In this document: piece by piece, positions 1 to 7,975 of the stretch
How the letters are laid out: every line of letters starts with the position of its first letter
Position numbering within the stretch: the stretch's first letter is position 1
Origin: an uncultured Bacteroidales bacterium
GTDB taxonomy: Bacteria > Bacteroidota > Bacteroidia > Bacteroidales > Bacteroidaceae
DNA length: 35,276 bases
Direction: 5' to 3'
Assembly: GCA_902768605.1 (NCBI GenBank)
Contig: CACXLY010000060.1
Coordinates: 1-35,276 of the forward strand
Position numbers and translations under genes: made by a program
Notes under the pieces: generated by a model
Told to the model about the DNA's origin: nothing
Seen by the model: only the letters and a program-made list of their open reading frames with translations
Databases searched by the model: none

Positions 1-378
1 AAGTGCGGCGCAGTTCTTGAATGAGGCGCGGATGCTGCCGCCCACGACGAGGTTCTTCACAGTGCCGGCGAAGTTGTAGAACATGCCGGTCTGCTTGCCC
101 TGGAAGTCGTAGTTGAGGGTGACGGTATGCCCTGCGCCGTCGAAGGTGCCGCTATAGGAAGCGGCGTTCGTGCAGAGCATGAAGTCGAGCCCTTCGATGT
201 CGCCGGTGAGTACCACGTCAGAGCTCTCGTAGCCTGACATTTCGGACCAGGCTTGCAAATCGCTTTTGCTGCCGATGAGATACGCACCGCTCTCGTTCTG
301 CTGCAGGTCGGCCCATGCAGCTTGCCCGGCAAGCATCATGATGCCTGACAGGAGGAGGGAGTAAAGTTTACGTTTCAT
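1..378 (-). CDS. Exported protein with a GLUG-like repeat region, C-terminus cut by window edge
   Basis: Reading the minus strand from the ATG at 378-376 gives an open frame to the window edge (126 residues). It starts MKRKLYSLLLSGIMMLAGQ, a Sec signal peptide with likely cleavage after AAWA near residue 23. The mature part contains YLIGSKSDLQAWSEM and then GTFDGAGHTVTLNY followed by GMFYNFAGTVKNLVVGG. That pattern is typical of GLUG-type beta-helix repeats in Bacteroidales surface proteins. The gene lies 134 bp downstream of the GH115 stop on the same strand and may be cotranscribed with it. No enzymatic function can be assigned. The frame and signal peptide are seen directly; the family is inferred. 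Confidence 0.75.
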   Translation of the reverse strand, partial: MKRKLYSLLLSGIMMLAGQAAWADLQQNESGAYLIGSKSDLQAWSEMSGYESSDVVLTGDIEGLDFMLCTNAASYSGTFDGAGHTVTLNYDFQGKQTGMFYNFAGTVKNLVVGGSIRASFKNCAAL

Positions 379-413
379 GTTGGTTTTTGGTTAGTGAAAT
401 AAAATATATGATA

Positions 414-494
414 TCTGAATGATCGGAGTGTTCTGAGTAATCGGAGGACTCGGAGGGTTCTGAGTAGTCGGAGGATTCTGAATGTTCTGAATAA
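414..494. repeat. Nine consecutive 9-bp repeats
   Basis: Nine units of exactly 9 bp run without a gap, each of the form TCKGARKNN (for example TCTGAATGA, TCGGAGTGT, TCTGAGTAA, TCGGAGGAC). They fill most of the intergenic space between the GH115 stop codon and the start of the next minus-strand gene, so they would lie in the leader of that downstream gene. Confidence 0.85.
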
Positions 495-512
495 TTTGAT
501 TTGGCGGAGGGG

Positions 513-3500
513 CTACTTGACCACGACTTTCCGCCCGTTCCTTATATATATGCCTTTGGGCAACTGTCCGTTTGGCCTGCCCGCTTTGACCGCTTGGCCG
601 CTGAGGTTGTATGTTGTGCCCCGAGCCTGATAATGCCTGTAGAACCTGTCGTCCTCGTGGACGAGGGCGATGCCGTCGGGGTTGGCGTCCATGAGGCGCT
701 CTATACGGAAGTAATCGACGCGGAACTTGCCGGTGCGGTTTTGTCCTGTGACCTGCGTGCCGTCGCCTTTAATGGAGCCGGAACGGATGCCGAGGGTGAG
801 GTCCTCGCCTTCTGCGACGGTGACTTCCACACTGAGTTCCTGCATGGATTTCCCATCGACGGCCTCGCTGATGTATGAGGCGAAGGAATTGGCCTCGCCC
901 GGTGTGAGGTTCTGCTCGTAGGCGTGGGACGAGCCGTAGTATTGCACGGCATTATTGGCGAAGAGGCGTCCCATGCCCTCCAGCCCCGCTTCGCTCCAGA
1001 AGAGACAGCTGATGCGATAGACGCCGGCCTGCAGTTTGGCGGCGGGTATCGTCTGATAGAGACAAAAGTCGTTGGGCATGGGCCGGTAGCCGGCTGGTGT
1101 GAAGGCGCAGTAGTTCTGCCCATGCATGCCTTCGCCCCTGCCGTAGAGTCCGGAATTGGTCATGGTGTAGGTGCCGGTGTAAGACACGTTCCAGCCGTAC
1201 GGGACGCCTTTCACGGTGGCACCATTCGCGAGCTCTGTCTCCGTCTTATACTCGAAGTCGCTGTTCACGATGAGTGCCCGGGTCAGAGAGTCCGGGTCGC
1301 CCTGCGGAAGGTCACCTATGCGGCGGACGGTGAAATGGTCCACCTTGAACCATCCCGTCTCGTCGGTCTGCCTGCCGTCATTGCTGATGCAGCTTGTCTT
1401 GATGCCGACGGTGAGGTCTTCCCCCTCGTGAACCTGCAGCACGACGCGCATGGGATGCATGATGGTATGTGTCTCGTAGCCTGCCTTGTGCCCTGCGAAG
1501 GAGCTCACCTCGTCGGCCTTGAGGATTTGGTCGTAGTCGCTCTTGTGGGCGTAATACTGCACGTGGTCGTTGGCAAAGAGTCGGCAGGGGCCGCGCTTGC
1601 CGGACTGGTTGAAGAGCCAGCACCCGACCTCATAGACGCCCGGCTGGAGCTTGTCGGCGGGGATGGTCTGATAGAGGCGGAAGTTTTCGGGCATAGGCTT
1701 TGCCTTGAACCAGCAGATGGAGCCTCCGTCGCAGTAGTTGATGGAGCCGTCGCTGTTGCTGATGCCATAGGAATTGCCTGACATCGTGCCCTCCAACGTC
1801 CAGCCGTAGGGCACGCCTCGCTGTATGCCGCCGGTGGGGTTGGTGCGCACGGAGCCTCCGCTCTTGTAAAGCTCGAAGTCGGGATTGACGAGGAGCTGGT
1901 CGGTGAGTGTCAAGTCCTCGGCATCCGTGCGGCGATAGACAATCTGGCTGATGACGAGGGCGGGGTTCAGGGCATAGAAGCGGAAGGCCACGTCCTTTGC
2001 CGACGTCGCGGTGTAGGAGAAGCGGGCCTCGGCATAGCCATGCATCACGTTGTCGCTCCAGACGTTTGTCTCGGCGTTGCACTTGATGCTTTGCGAGGTG
2101 ACGCTGCCTGCGCCGATGCCCATGCCGACGCAGAGGTCGTGGGCGGTCGTGATGGGGAAGGTGGGCAGGCAACGCACGATAATCTGGTACTTGCCCTTTT
2201 CGAGGGGCAGGCTGTATTCTACGTAGGGCGCCTTGCTACGGGCATTGGTTGCCGTATAGGTGGTGTAGTCGATGGGCCAGACGGTAATGCTCTGGCCTCC
2301 CACGCCGAGATTCTCGAGCGTCTGCCAGGTGCCGCGGCTGCCGGTGTAGCTGGTGCCGGGAAGGTAGACGTAGCCTTCGTCGAAGACTTCCCCCCTGGCA
2401 TCGTTGACCTCGCTTGCCGTAGCGGCGTACGGCATACCGAATTGCGAGCCGGTGGCGCTGGCATTGGGCGACTTGTTCATCATGCCGTTCCACTTGCCGC
2501 CTGCTGTCTGGTTGTTGAAGATGTCTGTAAGGTAGACGACGTCGCTGTAGCCGGAGCGGGCCAGGGCTGCGTAGTGCATGGCGCGGGCATGGTCGCCCAG
2601 CCCCGCGTACCAGTAGCTGAGTTTGGCGCCGTAGGCTTTCAGGTTCTGCCCTGCCGCAGCAAGGATGGGGTATGCGAAAAGCTCGAAGTAGGCATCCTGA
2701 AGCCTTTGCGGGATGCTTTCCTGCAGCGAGCGGACGCGGGCGGCAAGCGTCTGGTAGTCCTTGATGCGCTGTTGCATCTCGGGAATCGTCAGCGTGACGT
2801 GATAGACGCATTCGGGCTTGCTGGCCGACGCCAAGCGATAGTGCTCGAGTCGCATCTCGCCCATTTCATCGGCAAATTCCTCGCCGAAGGTCTTGGCCGA
2901 CCACCAGCGGCTGAACTCGTGAGCACGCTCGGGCGTCCACTTGCTGACGTCCCAGGCCAGCTCCATGCAGAACTCGAACTCTGCCTCTGCCGGCTTGATG
3001 TCGCCGACGTTTATCATCCAGAATCGCGTCATGCCGTTTTCGTAGGCTTTCGACAACTCGTAGCTGATGAGCGAGGGTGAGATGGTGCTGAGCCAGATGT
3101 AGGAGCAGGGGTTGCCGAGGTAGGAGAGGTGGTAGTAGATGCCATGCCCGCCGCTTCGCTTGCGCTCCTTCGCGGTGGGGAGTTGTCGGATGTAGGCGTA
3201 GTTGTCGTCCACCCAGCACATCGTCACGTCGTCGGGTATCTGGAGGCCTGCGTTGTAGAGCGTGAGCGCCTCCTTATAGGGGATGTATATCTGCGGCACC
3301 TTTGTGGGGTCGCCGCCCAGGGAGTCGGTGATGATTTCGCGTTGGGCGGCGATGATATCGGCGAGGCCCTTCAGCTGGGCTGCCTGTCCGTCGTACCCCA
3401 ACAGGGCAACGTCCTGGAGTCCCCTCATGCCGATGTCGTAGATGCCTTCGTAGTCGCGCGCCTCGCCGGCACGTTTCGCCCAGTAGTCGTAGCAGCCCTG

Positions 3501-4505
3501 CGGGTTGGTGGCAAAGGTGAAGTTGTTGCTGTTGTTGCCGCTCTTGAAGCGCGGCCACTCCCAGAGGTTGTCGCGCAGCATGCTGTCGCCGGAGCTCATG
3601 ACGATAGCCCAGGCCTTTGCCAACCGCTTGTTCTCCTCCATCGACCAGAAGGCGCGCGAACTGCCGTGCTTAGCTGGCCAGAGGCAGTTGGCGCGGAGGC
3701 GGAGCAGGAGTTCCATCACCTTTTCGTAGGTGTTAGGTCCTATATTGTTATATGTAGCGTCGATGGTCCGCTTGGCCCATGGGAGGAGCGCCCAGTCTTC
3801 GTCGTTGATGAAGAGTCCGCGGTACCGGACGGAGGGTTTCTCCACGTCGGTGCGGTCGCCCTGAACATAGATGCAGGCCATCGGGGCGGGTTCCACGTCG
3901 GCCCACCAGACGTAGGGCGAGACGCCGATTCTGCGGCTGATCTCGAAGAGGCCGTAAGCCGTGCCGCGCGGCGTGCCGCCCAAGATGACGAGGGCTTGGC
4001 CGACGCCCTCCATCGGCTCCTGTACGAGCTGGAGCGCATACGCTTCCCAGACGCCCGTGAGACCTGTGGTATCGACCTTCCCATCGGCAATGAGCATGTC
4101 GATGAGGGCGGAGGAACCGATGGTGCCGGCGAGAATGACAGCCTCCTCCATCCCCTCCAAAGGAGGGGTGAACTGCGGGCTATTATCCCCTCCACCTTCT
4201 CGCAGCGGTTCCCCCCTCCTTTGGAGGGGTCGGGGGAGGCTGTAGGGGAGGTTCGGGGAGAAGGTAAGGTTTCTTAGCGTAAGGCTTGTCCCCGTGACTG
4301 CCTTGATGTCCCGGATGACGCAGCGAGCGGCGGTGGTGACCACCTCGGCATCATTCGCATCCACGACGAACACGGCGTTTGCGTCGGTCCCGACGATGGG
4401 AAAACCGCTTGCCACCTGCGAGAAGGTCAGGTCCGCCGCGGCTTGCAAGGTGCCGGCAAGCGACAGGATGAAAATCGTCAAATATCGTGACAAATGATGC
4501 TTCAT
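513..4505 (-). CDS. GH115 family xylan alpha-1,2-glucuronidase with two C-terminal repeat domains and a sorting-like tail
   Basis: A 1330-residue exported protein. The signal peptide covers about residues 1-24 (MKHHLSRYLTIFILSLAGT...). A GH115-like core follows, with YVWWADVEP, YRGLFINDEDWALLPWAK, RLRANCLWPA, GMRGLQDVALLGYDG, CWVDDNYAYIRQLP and WMINVGDIKPAE in the expected order. The family removes (4-O-methyl-)glucuronic acid from the xylan backbone. After the GH115 C-terminal region come two related domains starting near residues 872 and 1077; each has a VNPDFE or VNSDFE motif, a GVPYGW motif and an FxLYQTIPA motif, and both are probably carbohydrate-binding. The last 30 residues (YNLSGQAV...GIYIRNGRKVVVK) resemble a type IX secretion sorting tail. 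Residues about 88-123 are encoded by a palindromic repeat and look like an insertion. Family assignment is firm; the exact substrate is inferred. Confidence 0.92.
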   Translation of the reverse strand: MKHHLSRYLTIFILSLAGTLQAAADLTFSQVASGFPIVGTDANAVFVVDANDAEVVTTAARCVIRDIKAVTGTSLTLRNLTFSPNLPYSLPRPLQRRGEPLREGGGDNSPQFTPPLEGMEEAVILAGTIGSSALIDMLIADGKVDTTGLTGVWEAYALQLVQEPMEGVGQALVILGGTPRGTAYGLFEISRRIGVSPYVWWADVEPAPMACIYVQGDRTDVEKPSVRYRGLFINDEDWALLPWAKRTIDATYNNIGPNTYEKVMELLLRLRANCLWPAKHGSSRAFWSMEENKRLAKAWAIVMSSGDSMLRDNLWEWPRFKSGNNSNNFTFATNPQGCYDYWAKRAGEARDYEGIYDIGMRGLQDVALLGYDGQAAQLKGLADIIAAQREIITDSLGGDPTKVPQIYIPYKEALTLYNAGLQIPDDVTMCWVDDNYAYIRQLPTAKERKRSGGHGIYYHLSYLGNPCSYIWLSTISPSLISYELSKAYENGMTRFWMINVGDIKPAEAEFEFCMELAWDVSKWTPERAHEFSRWWSAKTFGEEFADEMGEMRLEHYRLASASKPECVYHVTLTIPEMQQRIKDYQTLAARVRSLQESIPQRLQDAYFELFAYPILAAAGQNLKAYGAKLSYWYAGLGDHARAMHYAALARSGYSDVVYLTDIFNNQTAGGKWNGMMNKSPNASATGSQFGMPYAATASEVNDARGEVFDEGYVYLPGTSYTGSRGTWQTLENLGVGGQSITVWPIDYTTYTATNARSKAPYVEYSLPLEKGKYQIIVRCLPTFPITTAHDLCVGMGIGAGSVTSQSIKCNAETNVWSDNVMHGYAEARFSYTATSAKDVAFRFYALNPALVISQIVYRRTDAEDLTLTDQLLVNPDFELYKSGGSVRTNPTGGIQRGVPYGWTLEGTMSGNSYGISNSDGSINYCDGGSICWFKAKPMPENFRLYQTIPADKLQPGVYEVGCWLFNQSGKRGPCRLFANDHVQYYAHKSDYDQILKADEVSSFAGHKAGYETHTIMHPMRVVLQVHEGEDLTVGIKTSCISNDGRQTDETGWFKVDHFTVRRIGDLPQGDPDSLTRALIVNSDFEYKTETELANGATVKGVPYGWNVSYTGTYTMTNSGLYGRGEGMHGQNYCAFTPAGYRPMPNDFCLYQTIPAAKLQAGVYRISCLFWSEAGLEGMGRLFANNAVQYYGSSHAYEQNLTPGEANSFASYISEAVDGKSMQELSVEVTVAEGEDLTLGIRSGSIKGDGTQVTGQNRTGKFRVDYFRIERLMDANPDGIALVHEDDRFYRHYQARGTTYNLSGQAVKAGRPNGQLPKGIYIRNGRKVVVK
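4138..4243. repeat. MITE-like element with 31-bp inverted termini inside the GH115 gene
   Basis: The segments 4138-4168 and 4213-4243 are 31-bp inverted copies of each other with only a few mismatches, each built around CCCCTCC(A/T)TTGGAGGGG-type palindromes. They enclose 44 bp. The element is read through in frame by GH115 as residues about 88-123 (PLQRRGEPLREGGG, then FTPPLEGMEE), between KAVTGTSLTLR and AVILAGTIGSS. A half copy of the right end lies near 9150-9181. No transposase is present. Confidence 0.8.
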
Positions 4506-4563
4506 GGTCTGAAAAAATGCGTTTTATGATGTCCGAATTGCACTTAAATAATCATCTGCGGAG

Positions 4564-4594
4564 CAAAATTAGCAAAAAATTTTAATATGACAAG
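4564..4594 (-). promoter_or_regulatory. Probable promoter of the GH115 gene
   Basis: On the minus strand TAATTTTG (4571 to 4564) matches the Bacteroidota -7 consensus TAnnTTTG. A CTTG lies 19 bp upstream (4594 to 4591) as a weak -33 box. The leader to the ATG at 4505 would be about 50 nt. Confidence 0.5.
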
Positions 4595-4717
4595 CAAAAT
4601 GGTGCAAATTATTTGCAAAAGACACATTATTTTTTTGCTTGGAGGCTTTTTCTTCAAGTTGACTATTTGACATGTAAAAGCGTCGGATTGCTTACATTTT
4701 GCTATTTCAGAGGCGGA

Positions 4718-4893
4718 CAAAACGTGTCGCGTCGGGGCTTCCGACTGGAGGCGAAAACGGACGCTTCACGAGGGAAAAGCAAACGCTACACGTAGGAAAG
4801 GCGAACGCAACGTGTTGCGTTTGCCCTCGCAACACGTTGCGAGGGACGATTCGTCACGTCGTTTCTGTAGAGAAAACGTGTCCTAAAACTCCT
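4718..4893. repeat. 22-bp-period array A (8 units)
   Basis: Cut from 4718 in 22-bp steps, the sequence gives eight units. Units 4806-4827 and 4828-4849 begin with CGCAACGTGTTGCG and CGCAACACGTTGCG, which are exact reverse complements. An ACGT core falls at position 5-8 or 7-10 in six of the eight units. There are no spacers of another size. It lies in the divergent region between the GH115 gene and the HAD phosphatase gene. Confidence 0.75.
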
Positions 4894-5281
4894 TTTATTG
4901 TCCCGAAAGCGAACTTTTTCCGCCTTTCTCCAATTTTTTCGAAAAATAGCAGCTTCTGTATCAAGGCGTTACAAAATGAGGCATTTCTTGAGGCGGGACG
5001 TACCCCCCTACGTCCCGGCACCCATCGCGCCGCAGAACGAAAATTCGCAAAATAGCAAGAAGTAAGCGAAACGACTCTTTTTGCGACAAATTGTAAAATC
5101 AGGAGCCAATGCTTCCCAGCATCGGCAATCACAAAGGCAAAGGGGGAAATCTGCAATTGGCACGTTTTTCGGACGGAGGAAAGTGCCGTGGCGAATGAGG
5201 ATGCAGGCTCGTTTTTCCACCTCCGCGTGCAGCCGAAAGTGTCCACGCCTTACATTATAATAAATAAAACCACCCTTTCTC
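4894..5281. other. Gene-free intergenic stretch with two hairpins
   Basis: I find no credible gene here. Open frames such as the one covering 4854-5246 on the minus strand lack domain features, start signals and promoters. A hairpin GGGACGTA/TACGTCCC with a six-C loop lies at 4995-5016. A weaker one (GCCAATGCT/AGCATCGGC) lies near 5104-5127. Confidence 0.5.
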
Positions 5282-5312
5282 TTGGTATTTTCCGCGGTTC
5301 TTCGTACCTTTG
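5282..5312 (+). promoter_or_regulatory. Promoter of the HAD phosphatase gene
   Basis: TACCTTTG at 5305-5312 matches the Bacteroidota -7 element, with a TTGG about 20 bp upstream near 5282. Transcription would start a few bases downstream. This rules out the TTG at 5310 as start codon and supports the ATG at 5334. Confidence 0.65.
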
Positions 5313-5333
5313 CAGCGCGGAGAAAAAACACAG

Positions 5334-5978
5334 ATGAAGTATAAGGCAATCATATTCGACCTGGACGGGACGCTGACGGATACGCTCGAGGACCTTTTCC
5401 TGAGCGTGAACTACGCCCTGCGCAGCTGCGGGCTGCCCGAAAGACAACTCGACGAGGTGCGGCGCTTCGTAGGTAACGGCGTCAGGAAACTCATCGAGCG
5501 AGCCGTCCCGAAAGGCACGAAAAGGACGGTGCTGGAGAATTGCTTCGAGGCTTTCAAGGCGCACTACATCATTCATTGCCAGGACCATACGTGCCTCTAT
5601 CCAGGTGTGGCAACCCTGCTCATGACGCTCCACACCCACGGCTACCGCATGGCGGTGGTCAGCAATAAGCTGCAGACGGGCGTCGACGAACTGTCGCACA
5701 CCTTCTTCAACGGCGTGATAGACGTGGCGATAGGCGAGCAGCCGGGCATTCCGCGCAAGCCCGAACCGGACATGGTGGAGAAGGCCCTGAGCATGCTTGG
5801 CGTGACGAAGGACGAGGCCATCTATGTGGGCGACTCCGACGTGGACCTGCAGACGGCCTCGAATGCCGGACTGCCATGCATCTCCGTGCTGTGGGGATTC
5901 CGCAGCAGAGACTTTCTCGTGGCCAACGGCGCCACTATCTTCGCCGAAAAGCCACAGGATGTACTGGCGCTCGTATAG
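5334..5978 (+). CDS. HAD-superfamily hydrolase, phosphoglycolate phosphatase-like
   Basis: A 214-residue protein beginning MKYKAIIFDLDGTLTDT, where Asp9 and Asp11 are the HAD nucleophile and acid/base pair. It continues with the helical cap (VGNGVRKLIERAVP), motif II VVSNKL, the Lys-Pro-EPD motif (PRKPEPDMVEKAL) and motif IV (YVGDSDVDLQTA), followed by GLPCISVLWGFRS. This is the Gph/PGP-like subgroup, which dephosphorylates 2-phosphoglycolate or small phosphosugars; the substrate here cannot be fixed from sequence. The ATG at 5334 is chosen because a TAnnTTTG promoter element ends at 5312 and because it aligns the family N-terminus. Confidence 0.9.
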   Translation: MKYKAIIFDLDGTLTDTLEDLFLSVNYALRSCGLPERQLDEVRRFVGNGVRKLIERAVPKGTKRTVLENCFEAFKAHYIIHCQDHTCLYPGVATLLMTLHTHGYRMAVVSNKLQTGVDELSHTFFNGVIDVAIGEQPGIPRKPEPDMVEKALSMLGVTKDEAIYVGDSDVDLQTASNAGLPCISVLWGFRSRDFLVANGATIFAEKPQDVLALV

Positions 5979-5995
5979 GCAAACCGTAATTCTCC

Positions 5996-6106
5996 CTTCA
6001 TGATTCATAATCCTGCCAGTCCAATTGCGTTGGATTGCGTAGCAATATGGAGAAAATCACGCTGAACCATAAAATTATGAATTATGAATTATGAATTATG
6101 AATTAT
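5996..6106. repeat. Element ending in 7-bp tandem repeats
   Basis: Four or more ATGAATT heptamers lie near 6076-6105, directly upstream of the next gene's -7 box. Near 6000-6010 the partner TGATTCATAAT lies in inverted orientation, so the stretch is bounded by inverted heptamer motifs, as in other elements of this window. The right end replaces a recognisable -33 box for the downstream gene. Confidence 0.6.
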
Positions 6107-6112
6107 TTTTCA

Positions 6113-6120
6113 TACCTTTG
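6113..6120 (+). promoter_or_regulatory. -7 promoter element of the OmpA/TPR lipoprotein gene
   Basis: TACCTTTG matches the Bacteroidota -7 consensus, 36 bp upstream of the ATG at 6157. The -33 position falls in the ATGAATT repeats and shows no clear TTTG. Confidence 0.6.
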
Positions 6121-6156
6121 CGCCCGAAATAAAGAAGAATAAACCAAAAAGACACA

Positions 6157-7851
6157 ATGAAACGTACAACCAGACTCTTTCTCACGGCAGCTTCGGCTGC
6201 CTTCGTCATGAGCTCCTGCAGCAAGCTCGGCAAGCTCACAGACGAGAATTTCACCGTCACTCCCACACCCCTCGAACTCGTCGGCAACGAGGTGCCGGCC
6301 ACCATCAACGGTACCTTCCCCGTCAAGTACATGAAGAAGAAGGCCGAGGTAACCGTCACGCCCGTCCTCAAATACCAAGGCGGCGAAGCCATCGGGCAGA
6401 GCCAGACCTTCCAGGGTGAGAAGGTAGAGGGCAACGGCACCACCATCAGCTACAAGCAGGGCGGCGTCTATACCATGAAGTCCAACTTTACCTATCAGGA
6501 CGCCATGCAGAACAGCGACCTCTACGCACGCTTCGAGGCCAAGCTCGGAAATAAAGTGGTCAGCATCCCCGAAGTGAAGATCGGCTACGGCGTGCTCGCC
6601 ACAAGCCAGCTCCTCAGCCGCTGCGGCATGAAGGCCTCCACAGCTCCCGACGCCTTCCAGCGCATCATCGAGCAGAAACAAGAGGCCAACATCAAGTTCC
6701 TCATCAATCAGGCAAACCTGCGCGCCAGCGAGCTCAACAGCGTCAGCATAAAGGACTTGGGCAAGATATTGCGTGAAATCAACAACAACGAGGAGACGCG
6801 TGCCCTGCAGAATATCGAGGTGAGCGCCTACGCAAGCCCCGACGGCAAGTTCAAGTTCAACGAGCAACTCGCCGAGAAGCGCCAGAATGTCAGCGCCAAT
6901 TACCTGAAAGGCGAGCTCAAGAAGATTGACATGAAGGCCGACGTCGATACGAAGTTCACCGCCGAAGACTGGGAAGGCTTCCAGGAACTCATCAGCAAGA
7001 GTAACCTCCAGGACAGGGACATCATCCTGCGCGTACTTTCCATGTACAAAGACCCCGAGGAGCGCGAACAGCAGATACGCAACATGAGCGAGGTCTTCAC
7101 AGATATCAAGGAGAGCATCCTGCCTGAGCTCCGCCGCGCACGTCTCATCGTCAACTACGAGGTCATCGGTCGCAGCGACGATCAGATACTTGCGCAATAC
7201 CAAGACGACCCGAGCAAACTCACCGTCGAAGAGCTCATCTACGGCGCCAACAAACTTATCAAGGACGAGCCGACACGCAACCAATGGTACGAGAACGTGG
7301 CACGTCTGTTCCCCTCTGACTATCGCCCGCTCAACAACCTGGCTCAGCAGGCCATCGCCAACGGCCAGCCCGAGATGGCTGAAACCTATCTGAAGCGCGC
7401 CGTCAGCATCAACAAGAACGCTCCCGAGGTCAACACGAACATGGCGCTTCTCGCCCTGAAGGAAGGCGACATCGCTTCCGCAGAGAGCTACCTCGCAAAG
7501 GGCAGCGGCTCGGATACCTTCAAGGAGGTGATGGGCAACCTTAACATTGCGAAGGGCAACTACATGCAGGCCGCCAGTGACCTCGCAGGCGTGACAAGCA
7601 ACAGCGCAGCCCTCGCTCAAATCCTCGCGAAGGACTACGTCGCAGCAAAGAACACGCTGGCTAACATCAAGAATGGCGACGGCATCACCAGCTACTTGCA
7701 AGCCATCCTCGCTGCACGCACAGGAGATGCCGCCACCGTGACCAGCGCACTGGCCAACGCCATCAAGCTCGACCCGACACTCGCCGAACGCGCCGCCAAC
7801 GACTATGAGTTCATCAAGTACGCCAGCGCGGTGAAGAGCCTCATCAAGTAA
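6157..7851 (+). CDS. OmpA-like/TPR lipoprotein
   Basis: A 564-residue lipoprotein. The signal peptide MKRTTRLFLTAASAAFVMSSC puts the lipidated cysteine at residue 21. Residues about 30-170 form a beta-rich N-terminal region. Residues about 190-340 contain ALQNIEVSAYASPDGKFKFN...LAEKRQNVSANYL, an OmpA-like peptidoglycan-binding signature interrupted by a long insertion. The C-terminal third has TPR-type helices (PSDYRPLNNLAQQAIANGQ, MAETYLKRAVSINKNAPE, MALLALKEGDIASAESYL). It probably acts at the outer membrane or periplasmic face, linking envelope and peptidoglycan, but no specific role is established. The following lipoprotein gene starts 20 bp downstream, so the two are probably cotranscribed. 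Domain calls rest on motif recognition. Confidence 0.8.
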   Translation: MKRTTRLFLTAASAAFVMSSCSKLGKLTDENFTVTPTPLELVGNEVPATINGTFPVKYMKKKAEVTVTPVLKYQGGEAIGQSQTFQGEKVEGNGTTISYKQGGVYTMKSNFTYQDAMQNSDLYARFEAKLGNKVVSIPEVKIGYGVLATSQLLSRCGMKASTAPDAFQRIIEQKQEANIKFLINQANLRASELNSVSIKDLGKILREINNNEETRALQNIEVSAYASPDGKFKFNEQLAEKRQNVSANYLKGELKKIDMKADVDTKFTAEDWEGFQELISKSNLQDRDIILRVLSMYKDPEEREQQIRNMSEVFTDIKESILPELRRARLIVNYEVIGRSDDQILAQYQDDPSKLTVEELIYGANKLIKDEPTRNQWYENVARLFPSDYRPLNNLAQQAIANGQPEMAETYLKRAVSINKNAPEVNTNMALLALKEGDIASAESYLAKGSGSDTFKEVMGNLNIAKGNYMQAASDLAGVTSNSAALAQILAKDYVAAKNTLANIKNGDGITSYLQAILAARTGDAATVTSALANAIKLDPTLAERAANDYEFIKYASAVKSLIK

Positions 7852-7856
7852 ACTTT

Positions 7857-7975
7857 AATGAAGTATGATGTATGATGTATGAAGTATTTGCTACCGCAAA
7901 AACACTGCTTCCAAGAGTTGAGCGGGCTTTCCGCGCGGTAGCAAATCCTTCATACATCATACTTCATACTTCATT
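7857..7975. repeat. 119-bp near-perfect inverted repeat covering the next gene's start codon
   Basis: The arms 7857-7897 and 7935-7975 are 41 bp each with only two mismatches and a 37-bp loop. The outer part of each arm is a run of 7-bp units (ATGAAGT, ATGATGT); the inner end is TTTGCTACCGC against GCGGTAGCAAA. The start codon of the next gene (7872) lies in the left arm. The folded mRNA would form a very stable hairpin over the translation start. Confidence 0.9.

Noticed and set aside
4699..5246. Two open frames (plus strand 4699-5055, minus strand 4854-5246) between GH115 and the HAD gene
   Set aside because: They overlap each other and the 22-bp array, have Arg/Cys-rich composition without domains and no promoter of their own.
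6103..7701. A 532-codon open frame antisense to the OmpA/TPR lipoprotein gene
   Set aside because: Long antisense frames are expected in this GC-rich codon usage; the plus-strand gene has a signal peptide, promoter and domains. The same holds for antisense frames at 10927-12546, 12730-13569, 14614-15534, 19675-20931 and 24377-25690.
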